A DNA stretch of 64,000 nt from positions 62,001 to 126,000 of the forward strand of contig NZ_AOLM01000025.1 in the NCBI RefSeq assembly GCF_000337835.1, in the 5' to 3' direction. The position numbers were made by a program, and so were the translations under genes. The notes beneath the pieces are model-generated. The model did not search any database and was not told the DNA's origin. It saw only the letters and a list, made by a program, of their open reading frames with translations. Source of the stretch: Haloferax sulfurifontis ATCC BAA-897. GTDB taxonomy: Archaea; Halobacteriota; Halobacteria; Halobacteriales; Haloferacaceae. Of this stretch, positions 63,137-64,000 are shown one piece after another (position 1 is the stretch's first letter; every line of letters starts with the position of its first letter).

Positions 63137-63724
63137 TTACGTCGCGTCCGACGCCGACGCGTCTTCCGCCGCCGGCGCGTCGTACTTCGTCCACTTCTTT
63201 TCGACGTCGCGGTTGGCCACGACGACGGTGTCGCCCTCGTCGTTCTCGAAGCGCGTCTTTCGGAGTTCGATGGAGCTGACCGTCCCCGTCACCGGGTCGG
63301 CTTTCACCCGGTCGCCGGGGTTGAAGTCGGGGTCCCGAAGCAGGTAGACGCCCGCCACCGTGTCGGCTATCATGTTCGACAGCGCGTAGGAGACGCCCAG
63401 CGCGATGAAGCCGGTCGCGGTGCCGAGGCTCGCCGCGATTTCCGTCATGCCGACGATGTTCAACAGCGCGAGCGCCGCGCCGAACCAGAGGAACACGCCC
63501 GCGACGGCGACGCCGAGTTCGACCACGAGGTCCTGTTCTTCGGGGTACAGCCCGTCGAGCACGCCGCGGACGACGAACAGCAACGCCCTGATGCCGACGT
63601 AGGCGAGCGCGAGGAAGACGACCGCGGTGAGCACCTTCGGCGCGGCGTCCTGCACCGCGGCCCCGAACTCCGCGACGGTCTCCCGGAGCGTCTCGACGAG
63701 GAAGCCGGTCAGCGACTGGCGCAT
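63137..63724 (-). CDS. Small mechanosensitive ion channel (MscS type)
   Basis: 195 residues from ATG 63724. Three membrane helices; the pore helix and following beta domain are AASLGTATGFIALGVSYALS and FNPGDRVKADPVTGTVSSIELR. It lacks the C-terminal vestibule part of full MscS (about 280 residues). Osmotic release valve, or a minimal member. Confidence 0.85.
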   Translation of the reverse strand: MRQSLTGFLVETLRETVAEFGAAVQDAAPKVLTAVVFLALAYVGIRALLFVVRGVLDGLYPEEQDLVVELGVAVAGVFLWFGAALALLNIVGMTEIAASLGTATGFIALGVSYALSNMIADTVAGVYLLRDPDFNPGDRVKADPVTGTVSSIELRKTRFENDEGDTVVVANRDVEKKWTKYDAPAAEDASASDAT

Positions 63725-63798
63725 ACGCTCCGACGACGTGTCAGCGGGATAAAGGCATTGGGGCGACCTCGCCCCAGACACCGCGAAAAACGGACTAC

Positions 63799-64000
63799 TC
63801 AGGCGAACAGCTCGCGAGCCGCGTCGATACCGTCGACCAGCGCGTCGATTTCCGCTCTCGTGTTGTAGATGTAGAACGACGCCCGCGTCGAGGCCGCGAC
63901 GCCGAGTTTGTCGTGGAGCGGCTGGGTGCAGTGGTCGCCGGCGCGGATGGCGACGCCCTGTTCGTTGAGGATGCTGGAGAGGTCGTGGGCGTGGACGCTG
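63799..64000 (-). CDS. sufS: Cysteine desulfurase SufS, C-terminal end
   Basis: The last 66 residues are seen: SVHAHDLSSILNEQGVAIRA, then GDHCTQPLHDKLGV with the catalytic Cys, then ASTRASFYIYNTRAEIDALV. The gene continues past the right edge. It transfers sulfur from cysteine to SufU. Confidence 0.93.
   Translation of the reverse strand, partial: SVHAHDLSSILNEQGVAIRAGDHCTQPLHDKLGVAASTRASFYIYNTRAEIDALVDGIDAARELFA

Noticed and set aside
1-64000. CRISPR array, rRNA, complete tRNA genes or replication origin
   Set aside because: No regularly spaced repeats, conserved rRNA segments, tRNA cloverleafs or orc1/cdc6 gene with ORB-like repeats were found on reading both strands.

Overview
The window is a 64-kb piece of a haloarchaeal main chromosome, most likely Haloferax or a close relative. 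The host genes are GC-rich, the encoded proteins are strongly acidic, promoters have haloarchaeal TATA boxes with little or no leader, and the gene set is archaeal: PolD large subunit with an intein, RadA, an archaeal NMD3 homologue, HtpX with PspAB, SufU/SufS, Amt/GlnK pairs and many small haloarchaea-only proteins.

Region by region. 1-1.7 kb: 3' part of polC, starting inside its intein. 1.75-8.9 kb: an accessory island. It holds an AT-rich pentapeptide-repeat membrane protein, then a 4.8-kb transposon (4052-8869) with matching inverted ends, a 6-bp target duplication (ACTCTC), an IS4-superfamily transposase and five cargo genes including an HNH nuclease. 9-10.7 kb: a zinc-ribbon protein and hisD. 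10.7-26.1 kb: a catabolic cluster. It has a PotABCD-type ABC importer split over three places, a Bat-type HTH regulator, a D-2-hydroxyacid dehydrogenase, an aminotransferase, RidA, an M20 amidohydrolase, LutC and a LutB-LutA fusion, an SDR, a frameshifted glycerol-dehydrogenase-like gene and a PfkB kinase. Nearly every transcription unit in it has the same 14-bp dyad (consensus CCRCCATAYGGAGG) just upstream of the TATA box, usually ending 37-38 bp before the start codon. I read this as one regulon.

26-34.8 kb: ketopantoate-reductase-like protein, sulfatase-family hydrolase, NifU C-terminal-type protein, small proteins, a TrkA-type K+ channel gene broken by an in-frame TGA, PPK2, a RecJ/DHH nuclease and an MFS transporter. 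34.8-46 kb: tetrapyrrole genes (hemD, cobA, hemC as an operon; hemL; hemB) interleaved with two tandem amt-glnK pairs. 46-52.7 kb: DedA, PHP, epimerase-like and Cys-cluster proteins plus several small conserved haloarchaeal proteins. 52.8-53.2 kb: a 393-bp MITE-like element with perfect 25-bp inverted ends. 53.4-64 kb: DEAH helicase, NMD3, phosphoribosyltransferase, htpX-pspAB, radA, sulfide:quinone-type oxidoreductase with DUF1641, sufU, a small MscS channel and the 3' end of sufS.

In the main cluster the importer would bring in a substrate that the M20 enzyme hydrolyses. The aminotransferase with RidA would then deaminate the product, and the dehydrogenases and Lut complex would oxidise or reduce the resulting 2-oxo/2-hydroxy acids. 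The substrate cannot be named from sequence. I see no rRNA, tRNA or CRISPR array.
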